A stretch of 64,000 nt of DNA, taken from assembly GCA_003439945.1 (NCBI GenBank), contig QVRM01006574.1:406501-470500 (forward strand). Reading direction: 5' to 3'. Made by a program: the position numbers and the translations under genes. The stretch is from Dermanyssus gallinae. Lineage: Eukaryota > Arthropoda > Arachnida > Mesostigmata > Dermanyssidae. Of this stretch, positions 38,184-49,000 are shown piece after piece (the first letter of the stretch is position 1; each line of letters starts with the position of its first letter). Under the pieces are notes generated by a model. That model was not told the origin of the DNA. It saw only the letters and a list, made by a program, of their open reading frames with translations, and made no database searches.

Positions 38184-39535
38184 GTATAGTCACAAAAGCA
38201 GGATTGGTATTTGCAGAACGTGCATATAAACTTCCAGTGTTACTGTTTAGTATAAGACTGATACCTGAGATCCCCGTGAAACAATTCGACTAATGATCCG
38301 GGATGACATTTAAATTTGGAACTCAAAGTTCGCAACGAAGTACAAGGATCGTTCGAAATGCACAAATTGCACCACCTGCTGCACTGAATGCTAGGACACC
38401 CACACGGCGCACCCTGCCGTGAGTTTACTTCTGCTGTGTAGTAGCCCGGTGTGCTTCCGTAGCCGAAATCTAATAAACTCTTGTTTTCGGGAAAAGGGTG
38501 AACTTTATAATCTCAGCAGGGGTTCGTCCCGCGCGAACAATAGCTAGTCTTTGCTAAAATTCTTTAAGCACCCTTGCTCGGTCGGCCATGGCTGGCTTTT
38601 CTTTAATCTACATGAAACAGGGACAGCATTGTGCCTGCGATGGATTTCAGAGTACTTGCACAATTGGTTTTGTTCGGCGAAGGCAGTTAGTAGCATGAAC
38701 ACGAAATCCCGTATCCGACAACTGAGAGTTTGAGGGAGTCCCAAACTCGCGCACGGCCATCCTCGAAGGAACTCAGGTTTGCCTTTCTAGTCGGCGACCG
38801 TCGTCCTTGGGAAGTCCAGTTGGTTCTGGAATGCATAAAACCTCTGCTGACCGTAAGAACTGTGCGAAGCAAGCAACCTAGTCGTTTCAAAGTTTACTGC
38901 CGCTGCATTGAAGGCTGAAGAAGTTTTCATATGGCCTTCTGGTTTCTCATACGGATTCCTGGTATGCTGGGATCTTCAGTGCCTGACCGAGGAGGAGCGT
39001 CAACTTGGCGGAAAAAAATCGCGGGCTGCTTGATAGGGGCGCCATATTCGAAGGCGGGCTGTATCTGCTGGTTTATACATCGATGATGTGACGACGGCCT
39101 GCCCGGCAATGAGCGCCACACCCGGGACTCAGCACCTCGATTTGATATGGGCATTAGGGCATGGCGCTTGCTGCTAGAGGTTTGCTCCAGGTTCAGGATT
39201 AGCCCCAGGGTATCTGTTGAAAGATCGTTGGAGTGTCGCAAAATCAACTGCTCCCTTGTTGGTCGCATACCCCAGTTGATCGGAGCTGGGTGATCAGTGG
39301 GGCGAACAAGATTAAGCAGAGCAGACGTCCTGTAACAATGGGAAAGTGAGGATTTCGAGCTCCCGACGTACATGTCGTTGATTAGAGCATCGTAGGTACA
39401 CCACTGTCGCTGCAATAATAGCTAAGTACCATGTATGTTTCACACATGGGCACAACAGTTAGTATAACTTGACATATCTTATTTAAAAATCTACTTATAC
39501 TCGTATACATCTATATACAGAAAGCTGTCAAAACG

Positions 39536-39566
<31 letters not shown>

Positions 39567-39782
39567 AAGCATTTCTTTCTCCCGAATTCTCTCTAGGGCC
39601 GCTCGCATCGGTTTGCCTTACATAACTTCCACAACGTGTCTTTGACCGAGGAGTTCCTCCAGCTTGACGCCCAGCTCATGGAGGATCTCGTTTCGAGCAA
39701 CGAACTTAACGTCGCGGCTGAAGAGTGTGTCTACAAGGCAGTCATGAGGTATGAACCTGTTACTTCGACCCACACGCATACT

Positions 39783-39841
<59 letters not shown>

Positions 39842-41559
39842 CTTCACCAGCAGCTAATAAGAAAATAATAACTTCATTTGAGACTGGCTGCCTCCCTGAT
39901 TTAGACTTAACTTAGTGGTTATGTCGCTGTGTGCGTGTACAAGGACTTTCTGCAGAGCACCATCAGAATTTTGTTCGCATCAGGCACTAGAGTAATTTCG
40001 AACCGCTAGATACCCACGTTTTAACTTGACTATGTCTTACGGGCAAATATTCAAAACGTTTGTTAACGTATTTGATATGCAAATGTATAGAAATACATTA
40101 CATTTACCTAGGGATATGGAAAAGGCGATTTCGCGGCATCGGGGATCCATCCTGGCGCGGCATGCAAGAAAAAAAATTAGCACATATATATATATATATA
40201 TATATAAATATATATAAATGATGATGTATATATATATGTATATATAAGCATTTTGTTAGAGGTTAAATATAAACTTTAATTGGAGTGATTTCATGTGACA
40301 TAACAATCTCCGTCGGAATTCCAGGTGGATAAAATATAAGGCTGGACGCGAGCAGCATCTCGAGCGGCTTCTTCAACATTGTCGGCTACCTCTCATCGAA
40401 CGAAACTTTCTTCTCTCCCAAGTTTCTGAAGAAGCCCTTGTAAGTACGAGGGCAGCGTAGCGTGCATGTGATTAAATTCCTATATGATCCAAACTTGTTC
40501 CTTCAAAATTTGGTTCAAAAGTGCTGAGCACATGTCCAAACTTGCAGAAGATTGGCGTCACAATACCACTATTTGCCACAGCTTTACCTCAGAACTACAA
40601 GCGCGGCCTTCCCAAAGTTGGAGCCAACTTATTTGGAACTTTGTGTGATGCTCTTACTGCTCATTGTTCATATCGAGCATACAGTGGTTACGTTGTAGAC
40701 GTCTTAACGTCGTAACGTATAAGCTCATTTCGCGCAGTGTATCATTATATCATCATGTGTCGTTCCCATGCGAAGCTTGTATAAACGCCAAAACAAAATG
40801 GTTCTGCTGGTCGAGGTGACCGAGTTAGGATTGGCATGTTGTTCATCACTGTATTATGCCAAACTGACATGACGCACGTGTTTCATTCGGTTCGAATATT
40901 TGACAGGTCCAGCGTAGCGAAGCTAGCAAGGATCTCATTATGGAGGCGATGAAGTACCATCTTATGCCGGAGAAGCGCTCCTCGATGAAGTCGATAAGGA
41001 CAACTCTTCGTCGGCCCGAGGGACTTCGGCCGTACCTCTTCGCGGTTGGCGGGGGTTCGCTCTTTGCTATACACAGTGACTGCGAGTACTACAATCCGCG
41101 AACTGACCGGTATTCAAATAGACTGTCGTGTACCTCATTCTTGCGTGCGTGTAGGGCGAACGGGACTTTTAAATGTATTTGAATATATTGTCGTTTAAAA
41201 TATATTGTCGTTCTGAGAGTACTTTTGGTTTTTGAGCATGACGATAAAACGACACTATCCAGCTTCTAGACGATATAGCCCATCCCTTCAGAATCAAATT
41301 AATATAAGTGGAAATATCAGCGGTTTTATGTAGGTATGTTTTGACATCAATTAAGGAGCGTAATTGATGGTACACTACGCAGAAACTTGGTAACTACTTG
41401 CAGCCATTTTTGGATTGGAGATAAGGCTGCAAAAGTGCTAAAAACACGGCAGGTTAGGATACTTCTTAAGCGTACTGGGAATGCATTCTTGAAGAAAAGG
41501 AAGTCCGTGCGCTGTTACTTAACAAAACCTGTGTAGAATTTGATTTAAATGACATGTAG

Positions 41560-41647
<88 letters not shown>

Positions 41648-41899
41648 CAATTTGCTGGCCAGATAGGTAGAGTAATCCGCGTGGTAGTCTTGCACCCGCT
41701 CGACGTTTCTTAGAATTGGTATCTAGTTATGAATGCATTTGTGTTATCATCAAGCGCACAGCTAATTGAAATCGAAATTCATTCGTTAGCAATCTCTCTA
41801 TATTGCACTGTTGCCGCAAAGGATTGTCCGGTGTGATTATATCGCAGTATCGCCTAACGAGTGTGCATGTTTACCTCTTACAAAATCCGTATTAGAGAC

Positions 41900-41945
<46 letters not shown>

Positions 41946-42740
41946 CAACATGCATGACGTTTGCGGAGATAGTCGTTTTTCTCTGTTATGCTAAGAAATG
42001 AACAAGCGACATGACGATGTTTAAATACAAAAGCCAACCCAAAACCAAAAACCCGGACACACGTGGGTCATTTATCCGCTTGCTTCGATCGTTTCTTGTT
42101 TGCTCCAGGTGGACGCATTTCGCTCCAACAATGCACCGCCGGTCGCGCGCTGGCGTAACAGAGCTTAACCGACTCCTCTACGCTATCGGAGGCTTTGATG
42201 GAATTAAGGATCTGTCCTCAGCAGAAGTACGTAATACACACTTGTAAATAAAAACACTTGGATATCTGTACGTTTAGTTGTTCTCGCTATCCGGTAGATG
42301 CTTAGACACACTCTATGTTGATAATTAATCTCATCCATTTATGCCATGTTTGTCCCGAGGGAGAGAGGCCTTATAAACAATGACATGTGTTCTCGTTGTT
42401 GCCACTAACACTCAAGCAATAATAATGCAACGATGGTTGTTACGCCAAGTTAACTGGGGAATGTAAACTCAACCAGACGGGTATTACAACTCTAGGGACT
42501 TAGATAGTACGATGAACGACAACACACGACGCACGTCTAGCGCGCAGCGCAGCCGGACGAAATATGGATTCTAGGCTATGCTTCCTCGGTCCATTTATTC
42601 ACTTAAGAGACGCCGTAGCGTTCTCATAGTATTAGCGTTAAATAATGCCATCGAAAATTCTCGAACATTCGACGTCTCAAATGTGCCACCCGCTCGCTTC
42701 GCTGACTGGGCGGTTGAAACTGCGCATATTTGTAATAATG

Positions 42741-42808
<68 letters not shown>

Positions 42809-45637
42809 CAAGAAATATTATTATTATTATCATCATGAATCATAAATAAGATTATCCGCATCATTGCAATTATTCATATACCCGTGATCACGGGTGCTGC
42901 TTGTCACTTCGTCCGCTACAGGTGTACAATCCTCAGACGAACACGTGGTCTCTCATGAGTCCGCTCGGCACGCGGCGTTCGTGTCTCGGTGTGGCCGCAC
43001 TCAACGGCCTCCTGTACGTGGCTGGCGGCTACGACGGAAGTTCGTGTCTGAGCTCGGTCGAGCGGTACGACCCTCTCGTCGGCACCTGGTCCTCCATCGT
43101 CGGCTTGGACAGCCGACGCCGCTACTGCCGTCTGGCCGTTCTAGGTACTACAAACATCGCGACCCCTCCGCGATCCGCATCCTCTTCCTACCACGATACC
43201 ACCGATCTCCCTAGACGTCACACTTGCATATCGGATCCGCTACGAATAACCCTACTAAATTCTCTACTCTATTTAAAGTCGTTTTCAGTACAGCTTTACA
43301 GTCAAATTAAACGAATTTTAAACGCTTACAGTAAAATTAAACAAATTTTAAACGCTTGTGTGTGTGTGTGTGTGTGTGTGTGTATGAGCGGGCATAGCTT
43401 AACAAAAAGTGTACAAGTGCGAGATGACGAGTTCAAAATATACGAGCGTATTTGAAAGAGAGTTCTGCTTCTCTCTTCACCAACGTTGGCTGGAGCTGGA
43501 AAAATCGTGGTTTTGAGTACGTTTACAAACATTGAGATTTTGTAATGCCTATTTTTTTTATCTTTTACGTTTAATATAAATACATTTTGCCGTTACTTTA
43601 TGAGACAGGACAACAGAGGAGCACGGCCTTCTCTCGCCGACAGAGTGCTGATTCAGAAAGGGTTGATTGGTGCTCCTGCTCAAGGCGGAGGCCATAATAA
43701 GTCTGCTAGTTGTACTGCTAGATGCTAAAAACGCATTCAACAGCTTGATCTGGAAACTAGGTTTTAGAGACACCGCTTAGGAAAAGAGCGGCTTGGAGTG
43801 TCCCGGAGGAGCTAGGATTTTAAAGACCTCCTATCATTTGAAATTATACATACGCAGTTCTCGATCCCTCGTTTAGCGAATTGCAAAGCAAGACGCATTA
43901 GAACTGTGTGAACCCTTTATGTCGCGTCTGCAATACATGATATGTTGTTCTAATTATTTTTGGTGGCAATTTGTTTTTGCAGAGAACTGTTTGTATGCGG
44001 TCGGCGGCCACGATGGCGCTAACTACCAGTCTTCCGTTGAGCGACTCGATCCTCGCGAAGGCCGATGGCACCTGCTTCCCGCCATGAACTCCCGTCGCAA
44101 TTCCTGCGGGGTGGCTAGCCTTGACAGGTATGTCTGCCTCGCAAAAACAGGCGTTGTACTTAGGCACACACATCATAGATCCATGACGTATACGATCGGT
44201 TTAAATGAGAAGGCGCAAAACGACACTGTGGGCTTAATAGAAGCCTTTTTAGCAACAGCAATCACCAGATATCTAAACATAACTATCCCACTGTTTTACG
44301 AACTAAAAGGTTCCCTGCTTCCAGCATCCTTGCGGCGCTGACATAAGTTAGTCATCCACTATATCATTTAGTTTTTCGCCATAGTTGAAGGACCTTTGAA
44401 TTGGGCGAGGGGGGACGCAAGCTTCCATTACATGCTGTCCCGCTTTGTCTTTTACTCGAAGTGATGGCACTACTTTGCATCACTGGTGATGATCTGTTCC
44501 AAAAAAAAGCTTCTTGAAACCGTAAGTAGTGGTGTCAAACACTTCTGGCTTAAGGAAGTAGGCTGCTCGAAGGTGAACACTTCAGTTCGTTAACTTGTTG
44601 GACACACAGTCTCTCCCGCATTTGGCCACCATATTGTGATGAAGTTAGAAATGTGATAATTTGATAGTCTGCTCATTCTCAACCATCAAGATTTTGCAAT
44701 CGAAACGACACGCTGTGATCACGCGAACTGGCGTGTTAGTTGAATGTGCCTCTCTGTTTTCATGCGGAGGTGCCGCGGAGCGCGTAAGCAAAACCGCGCC
44801 GGGCACTCCATTCGCGTCCCTAGATGTCTCACTTCCTTAACCTAAAGCGGCATATTGAATTTCAACCGGTATGGTTGTCACGACGTCCCGTAACTTTTCA
44901 TTTGAACCACCCTGTATCTACGTGGTATTTGCAACAATGGGGCATACCGAGTCTGACGCAAATGGCAAACCTAGTGAAACAGACTACGCATTTTGAGTTA
45001 ACTATAGTTGATTATTGAGCGAGTTAGAGAAAACTAAAAGCAAGCTCTAAAGATCAACAAAAATAAGTTTGAACAAAATAAGCAGTGGCTGGAGCTTTTT
45101 AACGAGACGTCCTTTTAACTCTTTCTAAGAAACGCTGTAGCCCGGGCTTGCTGGTATACCGAACAGGTTTTTAGGTATGGCAATTTTTAGGTGTGCGCGA
45201 TAGTTTATATTCTCGTACATTCCCGCACTTAACATTTTCATATATATATATATATATATAATTTCATTTCAGATCTCTTTATGCTGTGGGTGGCAACGAT
45301 GGATCGCTCTGCATGAACAGTTGTGAAAAGTTTGATATTGTTGCCAACGCCTGGACACACGTGGCCAACATGCACTCCCGAAGGTACCACAATACAAGAA
45401 AAATGCTTACAATAACTATTGTCGTTTCAGGCATAAACTGTTTAGCGCAACCCTTTTATATTCCTATGAATGCGCAGATGAACATTGTGTTTATGTACGC
45501 ATATATATCTTTAAGAGTGCACTAGTTGCACACGCAGTAAATACACACATACTAATGGATCATTTGTGGCTATACATATATATATATATATATATTTTTT
45601 TTTTTTTTATTGTGCTGTATTCTTCAAGAACACGTCA

Positions 45638-45706
<69 letters not shown>

Positions 45707-46000
45707 GCAAAACTTTCGTATATATTGTTACGCATACACATATACAATATACAAACAAAAACAATACGCATGATCGTCGATTGACGGAATCGTTTTTGCA
45801 GGACGACTCATGAAGTGGTGCAGGCCGACGGAGTCCTGTTTGCCGTTGGCGGCAACGACGGAAGTTCGAGCCTGAACACAGTCGAGGCGTTCGACCCTCG
45901 CCAAAACCGATGGAGCCAGGTTGGCGCCATGCATTTGCGACGCAGCAGCGTTGGCGCGGCTCTAATCGAATGTCCCCAGCTCGAAACGCTCATTTTCTGA
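31002..46000 (+). CDS. KLHL17: BTB-BACK-Kelch protein, KLHL17 (actinfilin)-like; 12 exons found
   Basis: Predicted substrate adaptor of a CUL3 E3 ubiquitin ligase; vertebrate KLHL17/actinfilin binds F-actin. CDS exons: 31002-31357, 32989-33155, 36576-36705, 37996-38106, 39597-39748, 40325-40439, 40907-41109, 42109-42226, 42922-43144, 43983-44127, 45273-45383, 45802-46000. All introns used are GT-AG and phases agree from exon 2 to the stop (1674 nt, 557 codons plus TGA). Order: Ser/Gly/Pro-rich N-terminus; BTB (GQLCDVV to LLPAASLLQ); BACK (CCKFLLSQLEPSNCLGIR to about 41000); six Kelch blades with the double-Gly motifs AVGGG, AIGGFDG, VAGGYDG, AVGGHDG, AVGGNDG, AVGGNDG. The segment LFAVGGGSLFAIH before blade 1 and the ending RRSSVG are typical of KLHL17, which favours it over KLHL20/diablo. 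Exon 1 ends in phase 2 while exon 2 starts in phase 0, so a small exon (3n+1 nt) is probably missing or exon 1 is mis-ended. Total about 675 residues, close to vertebrate KLHL17. Confidence 0.9.
31401..31457. repeat. (AT)n in intron 1
   Basis: Pure AT tract starting about 44 bp after the exon 1 donor. Confidence 0.95.
31458..32988. other. Rest of intron 1
   Basis: No repeat family recognised except a short GTT run (32796-32816). A missing small exon carrying the residues just before the BTB domain may lie here, but I could not find it by eye. Confidence 0.4.
32989..33155 (+). CDS. KLHL17: KLHL17-like exon 2 (BTB, first half)
   Basis: Acceptor TTTCGCAG, then AMNAMRLNGQLCDVV. It includes the conserved HRLVLASASAYFFAMF segment of the BTB dimer/CUL3 surface. 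Ends at donor CACAG/GTAATA, phase 2. Confidence 0.9.
33655..35711 (-). mobile_element. 5'-truncated LINE in intron 2 (antisense)
   Basis: A non-LTR retrotransposon inserted antisense in intron 2. On the - strand it begins around 35711 in the endonuclease-RT linker. It runs through a 479-codon RT frame and, after a frame break near 33906, ends in a Cys/His tail (HHLLCRSAGFHEP…CRCRRCGGPCPLYH). The endonuclease is absent through 5' truncation. Relatives in this window are the fragments at 2029-3001 and 7040-7420. The 5' end sits on an AT-centred inverted repeat (35696-35744). Confidence 0.85.
33906..35345 (-). CDS. LINE reverse transcriptase (partial ORF2)
   Basis: Copies element RNA into DNA during target-primed insertion. 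Visible in order: KVIPKGKGDPSDPAAWRPIS (finger motif), GFRTGRSTISACE, motif A FAVFIDLKSAFDIAPR with its catalytic Asp, motif B GYPQGDNLSPLLF, motif C YADDLVIF, then NVSKTKAVKF and a thumb region. All three catalytic aspartates are present, so this RT block is well preserved. The protein has no start codon of its own: the N-terminal endonuclease is missing and the C-terminal Cys/His tail is in another frame. The clade is not assigned; an R1/LOA/Ingi-like position is possible. Confidence 0.85.
   Translation of the reverse strand: MGHFQAAFTHADTVPLEIPISYELETPERFFSEALDEPFSLDEVNVALARIRNNKAFGSDLVRNENFRQGHLLVPIWQSHFNRYLSEGALPAKWYECLLKVIPKGKGDPSDPAAWRPISKRSCVYKLLSSILTRRLTDFLTALGFLPDEQHGFRTGRSTISACEVLLEQITISLNRKKLPLFAVFIDLKSAFDIAPRNIVLKKLGQAGVGPRMLTLLCALLRANQIILDNGVCEHNTFDQTTGYPQGDNLSPLLFITLLSDLPRIMKERHSTVMTLLYADDLVIFSRIRTDLQAALCTLDEYFSQNGLIVNVSKTKAVKFRRGGQRARTDKLRLHGEQVQFVETFCYLGVIFSSRGTTFSQHVTKRCRKALIAAAGIRNPTQLSVQTAMTLFTLKVASVAAYGIQVTWKHRSISQLWQMDRVKPAFLKRVLGLPSNSRNRLVYMLAGSVSFIDELVDRFNLPQTVALETVGMSILKKCL
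35696..35744. repeat. 17-bp inverted repeat arms around a short (AT)n core
   Basis: CTTTTTGTAAGATTCAT and ATGACTCTTACAAAAAG are reverse complements with one mismatch and enclose 14-20 bp of AT repeats. The left arm is the 5' end of the LINE; the right arm is outside it. Confidence 0.85.
35745..36575. other. Rest of intron 2
   Basis: AT-rich unique-looking intronic sequence; nothing recognised. Confidence 0.4.
36576..36705 (+). CDS. KLHL17: KLHL17-like exon 3 (BTB, second half)
   Basis: The acceptor GAGACCAG/CTCGG is chosen over the AG five bases earlier because only it continues the phase-2 codon from exon 2. Encodes SSEVTLHNVDG through NQSNVQRLLPAASLLQ. Donor TCCAG/GTTAGC. Confidence 0.85.
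36979..37171 (-). mobile_element. tRNA-derived SINE, family 1, copy B (intron 3)
   Basis: The - strand shows the same order as copy A at 12892-13069: A box GGTGGCGTGGTGG, CGACCGGAGG, B box GGGTTCGATCCCC, then GTTGCACATTTGTATTTATG and the tail segment with GGCTGAGGGTCAGGCC. Copy B has diverged by small indels and I found no clear target duplication. Confidence 0.8.
37996..38106 (+). CDS. KLHL17: KLHL17-like exon 4 (start of BACK domain)
   Basis: Acceptor GTCCAG/GTGGAG, VETVREACCKF…CLGIRSFADAHACTDLQ, donor CAA/GTACGT. The alternative donor four bases on (GTGAGT) breaks the frame into exon 5, so 38106 is used. Confidence 0.9.
38149..38183. repeat. (AT)n in intron 4
   Basis: Pure AT tract 42 bp after exon 4. 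Confidence 0.95.
38184..39534. other. Intron 4, unrecognised block
   Basis: No repeat family recognised. A 162-codon open frame on the - strand (38927-39415) has a balanced amino-acid composition but no motif I know and no homologue elsewhere in the window. It could be a decayed mobile-element fragment. Confidence 0.35.
39535..39563. repeat. (AT)n just upstream of exon 5
   Basis: AT tract ending 33 bp before the exon 5 acceptor. Confidence 0.95.
39597..39748 (+). CDS. KLHL17: KLHL17-like exon 5 (BACK domain)
   Basis: Acceptor CTCTCTAG/GGC, GRSHRFALHNF…VSSNELNVAAEECVYKAVM, donor ATGAG/GTATGA, phase 2. AT repeats lie within about 36 bp on both sides. Confidence 0.9.
39784..39840. repeat. (AT)n just downstream of exon 5
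   Basis: AT tract starting about 36 bp after the exon 5 donor. Confidence 0.95.
40184..40257. repeat. (AT)n compound in intron 5
   Basis: AT tracts with short interruptions (AAATGATGATG). Confidence 0.9.
40325..40439 (+). CDS. KLHL17: KLHL17-like exon 6 (BACK domain)
   Basis: Acceptor TTCCAG/G completes Arg, then WIKYKAGREQHLERLLQH to SQVSEEAL; donor CTT/GTAAGT. Confidence 0.9.
40907..41109 (+). CDS. KLHL17: KLHL17-like exon 7 (end of BACK, Kelch blade 1)
   Basis: Acceptor TTTGACAG/GTC; VQRSEASKDLIMEAMKYHL, a basic linker, then YLFAVGGGSLFAIHSDCEYY (first Kelch blade); donor GACCG/GTATTC, phase 2. Confidence 0.9.
41566..41645. repeat. (AT)n in intron 7
   Basis: Pure AT tract of about 40 units. 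Confidence 0.95.
41903..41945. repeat. (AT)n plus poly-T in intron 7
   Basis: AT tract followed directly by a T run. Confidence 0.95.
42109..42226 (+). CDS. KLHL17: KLHL17-like exon 8 (Kelch blade 2)
   Basis: Acceptor GCTCCAG/G; WTHFAPTMHRRSRAG, LLYAIGGFDGIKDLSSAE; donor GAA/GTACGT. Confidence 0.9.
42741..42807. repeat. (TAA)n in intron 8
   Basis: About 22 uninterrupted TAA units. Confidence 0.95.
42922..43144 (+). CDS. KLHL17: KLHL17-like exon 9 (Kelch blades 2-3)
   Basis: Acceptor CTACAG/GTG; VYNPQTNTWSLMSPLGTRRS, LYVAGGYDGSSCLSSVERYD; donor CTAG/GTACTA, phase 1. Confidence 0.9.
43360..43384. repeat. (TG)n in intron 9
   Basis: Pure TG tract of about 12 units. Confidence 0.95.
43983..44127 (+). 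CDS. KLHL17: KLHL17-like exon 10 (Kelch blade 4)
   Basis: Acceptor TTTTGCAG/AG; ENCLYAVGGHDGANYQSSVE to NSCGVASLD; donor GACAG/GTATGT, phase 2. Confidence 0.9.
44370..44914 (-). pseudogene. Decayed mariner-superfamily remnant in intron 10
   Basis: One end is a terminal-repeat-like CAGGGTGGTTCAAATGAAAA (- strand from 44914) next to TA. Further in, the - strand near 44380-44520 reads IITSDAK*CHHFE*KTKR, recognisable as the ITSDETW…HHFEPETKR region of a mariner-type transposase with stops. The other end was not found. It represents a different family from the two intact mariner copies. Confidence 0.55.
45241..45261. repeat. (AT)n directly before the exon 11 acceptor
   Basis: The tract ends 11 bp before the acceptor AG and so occupies the usual branch point/polypyrimidine region. 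Confidence 0.9.
45273..45383 (+). CDS. KLHL17: KLHL17-like exon 11 (Kelch blade 5)
   Basis: Acceptor ATTTCAG/A; SLYAVGGNDGSLCMNSCEKF to NMHSR; donor CGAAG/GTACCA, phase 2. Confidence 0.9.
45576..45705. repeat. (AT)n / poly-T compound in intron 11
   Basis: AT tract, T run and a second longer AT tract (45637-45705). Confidence 0.95.
45802..46000 (+). CDS. KLHL17: KLHL17-like exon 12 (Kelch blade 6, stop)
   Basis: Acceptor TTTTGCAG/G; TTHEVVQADGVLFAVGGNDG, FDPRQNRWSQVG, RRSSVGAALIE…; TGA at 45998-46000. Ends about 20 residues after the last blade, as in KLHL17. Confidence 0.9.
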
Positions 46001-49000
46001 ACGTCCCACACGAAACGAAGGTCGGATGAAGGGACAGGGGTGAGCGGGTAACGAAGAACCCGCCGGAATCTCGAACCAGCATGATCACGCCACCACCAGC
46101 CTGATCTCTTTGAAGACGGATGGTGATGACTGATCCCCTTGAAGACGGATGGTTGTTGAACTTGGTTAAGCCGGCTGGGAGGCGTCGCCATTAGTACGGA
46201 CGGCTGCCCCAGTGCGGTCAGGTAGTTCGTCAGCAGCAACATGGCCATCTGCCCTGTACACACACCTGCCTGCCACGAACGAGGAAATGTGACGCGCGGT
46301 AGACATTGAGTTCTGTTCATCGTCATTCTAAATTTGCTGTCATGCTGCCCGGCACTGGCAGCATCGTCCGAAAACGACGATGACGACGACGAGGAACGAG
46401 ACGACTCGTCAGTACTGCAATTGGTTGCTGCGACTCTACCTATTCGTGCTTTATGAAGGTGGGCCCATAATAGTGGTGGGGGCGGGGCGGCAAGCCTTGT
46501 TGTCGTTCCGGAAGCTGGTTGCAGGAACCAGCGAGTCGTGACGTCGCATCGCCGATGTGTGTGAGAATATCCTCACGGCAGCGCAGTCGATTGAAGGCCG
46601 ACTAAAACCCAGTCGAGAGAGACTGTTGTGTGACGGCACGAGAAACATAATGTACCTAGAAAATACGGACTGACCGTTCTCAGTGCTCTCCTGCAGATAC
46701 AGGTAGATAGATACCCGAGCGACTGCGCGAGGGGGGGGGGGGGGAGGTGGGGGGATTGAACATAGGCAATGTGTGGCTGTCCAATCATGTAGCTGTGGTC
46801 GATGCATATAGACGACCCGAATGATTATGATGATAATGATGTCTACTGCGTCTGCATGGTACGGTCCGAAGACCCACAGTTTCCACTAAGTGCTCACATT
46901 CACTAGAAGTTCAACATATGAGGCACCGCCGAGATCGAGAACTAAACGATGGTTGGTGTGGGGCAGGCTCTCGTGGTTTGTCAATATACTTTACGGCTTT
47001 TTCCGCGACCTCTTTCGTATGGCTATTTAACTTACACGCTCTTGGCGGCCGACCATATTTCTTTTCAAGGTATGTTCCAAAGCTTATCTTTAATCGTTTC
47101 AACGAGAGCCGGACGCACTTAAACGTGGACTTTTTGTGTGCAGGTTTTGATAGGAGCACGCAGTTGCGATCGAAGTTGACCGATCGAGCTGCCTACCCTG
47201 CAAGAGCAAAGACCAACATATATCTTTAAGTCAGAAAAAAAAAACTGTCAAAAGCAAAGTTCAATACTGACCAGGTTTAAATTTCAAAGGTCGACCTGCA
47301 GTTTTGTCACCAACGGCCGTAAGCGAACGCCTTCATACAATACGCATGGCTACAGGTTTGCTGCAAAAAAGTCACTTCTTGGGAATTTTAGAATCTCATC
47401 TGTACATTGGAAATGTACTCATATATGCCTATCCGTAGCAGGTATGCTTAGTGCAATACGTCATTTCCTATATAGAGGCATCCTTTGCAACAATAGAATA
47501 TTTACTTAAAAAATATACATTGCTCTGTTGAGTTGTATTTTAACATTGACCGCCGAAAATACGAAATGTGCCCTGCTGCTTGGTTCGATCATTTTAGAGA
47601 CGCAGTTGTCAATCAGAGTACCTATCTAATCAATTGTGCAGCTGCGGTGTGTATATTACGTGTTAGCTGACCCGTTTGAGGAGCAGGTCTCCACTGAATT
47701 TTATCACTACTTACATACAATATGCATCCACGTCATATCACGAGTCGCAAACTTTGCGTATGGTCAGATGCGGAAAATTTCATAAACGACGAGCTAAAAT
47801 TTTTCTTGACCCTTAAATATATACGTATATATATGCTCATGGTCGTAAAGGTAGCAAGACCGTACAATGCTTGAAATAGGGTTGCGGCGCCTTAGCTGTG
47901 AATGCGAACGCCCGTTGGGTCCGCCGTGCGACAGACCCGTGCTTTTTTACTATCGTTGAATTTCAACCTAAAATGAAACTCGCTGAAAATGAAAGCTAGA
48001 ATGATCATCAATATAGGTAATATTTTGTAGTTCCTTTTTCGCAAAATAGCACTTTGTCCGGCGGTGTCTCACACCTGGTGTTGTAGCCCTATTGGCAAAT
48101 TTGTCTTATGGGAATAGCGTCTACGCAAAGAGATCTCCCAATCGTTTTTCAAGCTAGTTTTAAGCACCCTGGCTTGCCTGAGTTTGAGAACGACCGTCCT
48201 GCAAAGTCGCATCGCAACGCGCTAAAACACGTGAGAGCCCCATCGGGTTTAGGTGGTTACAGAAAACCTTGCCCACCTCCTATCGGGATACTCTAGCAAT
48301 CAGGGCAACAATAGCTTTAACGACGTTGGGCTATGCATCATTGCATAGAATAACGACCGCGTTTTGTATTGTGATAAATCCGTGATCATTCAGTTTCTCG
48401 CAAGTTTCCTGTCACGATCTCTCATTTGTTTAGTTTGTGACGTAACTTGCAAACAGTTTATGTTCTTGGGTCCTCAATTAAAAGGCAGTGCGCAACCTAA
48501 ATGATGCAGTTATATGCAATACCTATGCACTACTATATGAGCTTTATTGCTCACTAAAATTCACTCACTGCATGCTTGTAGCTAATGAAAACAACACTTG
48601 ACGCTGTAAATCAAACGCTGCATATTCGTTATTGCTAGAAAGTATCATGTTTTGCCTAGGCTTCCGTGATGCAGACAGATAAAACAGCCGATACACCGAA
48701 GAGGTTGAAGCAAAACGTTGCCACCTCGCTGTAGCTATCGGCTGTATATTCACAGCGAAAGAGTAAGTCAGTCACGCGTATGTACGAACGACATATAGCC
48801 GACACGATAGATACAAAACAGGTCAGATCACCAGACGAGATCGTACATAAATCGTCATGACAAACTGTCATACGTCGTCATACAAACTGACAGACAACTG
48901 ACTTCAACAGCCACAACCAACATGATCTGTCATGCTGGGACATCACTGGCAACCCGTGACTCCACCAGCATACTACATACATTGTGAGTGATGTGCCATC

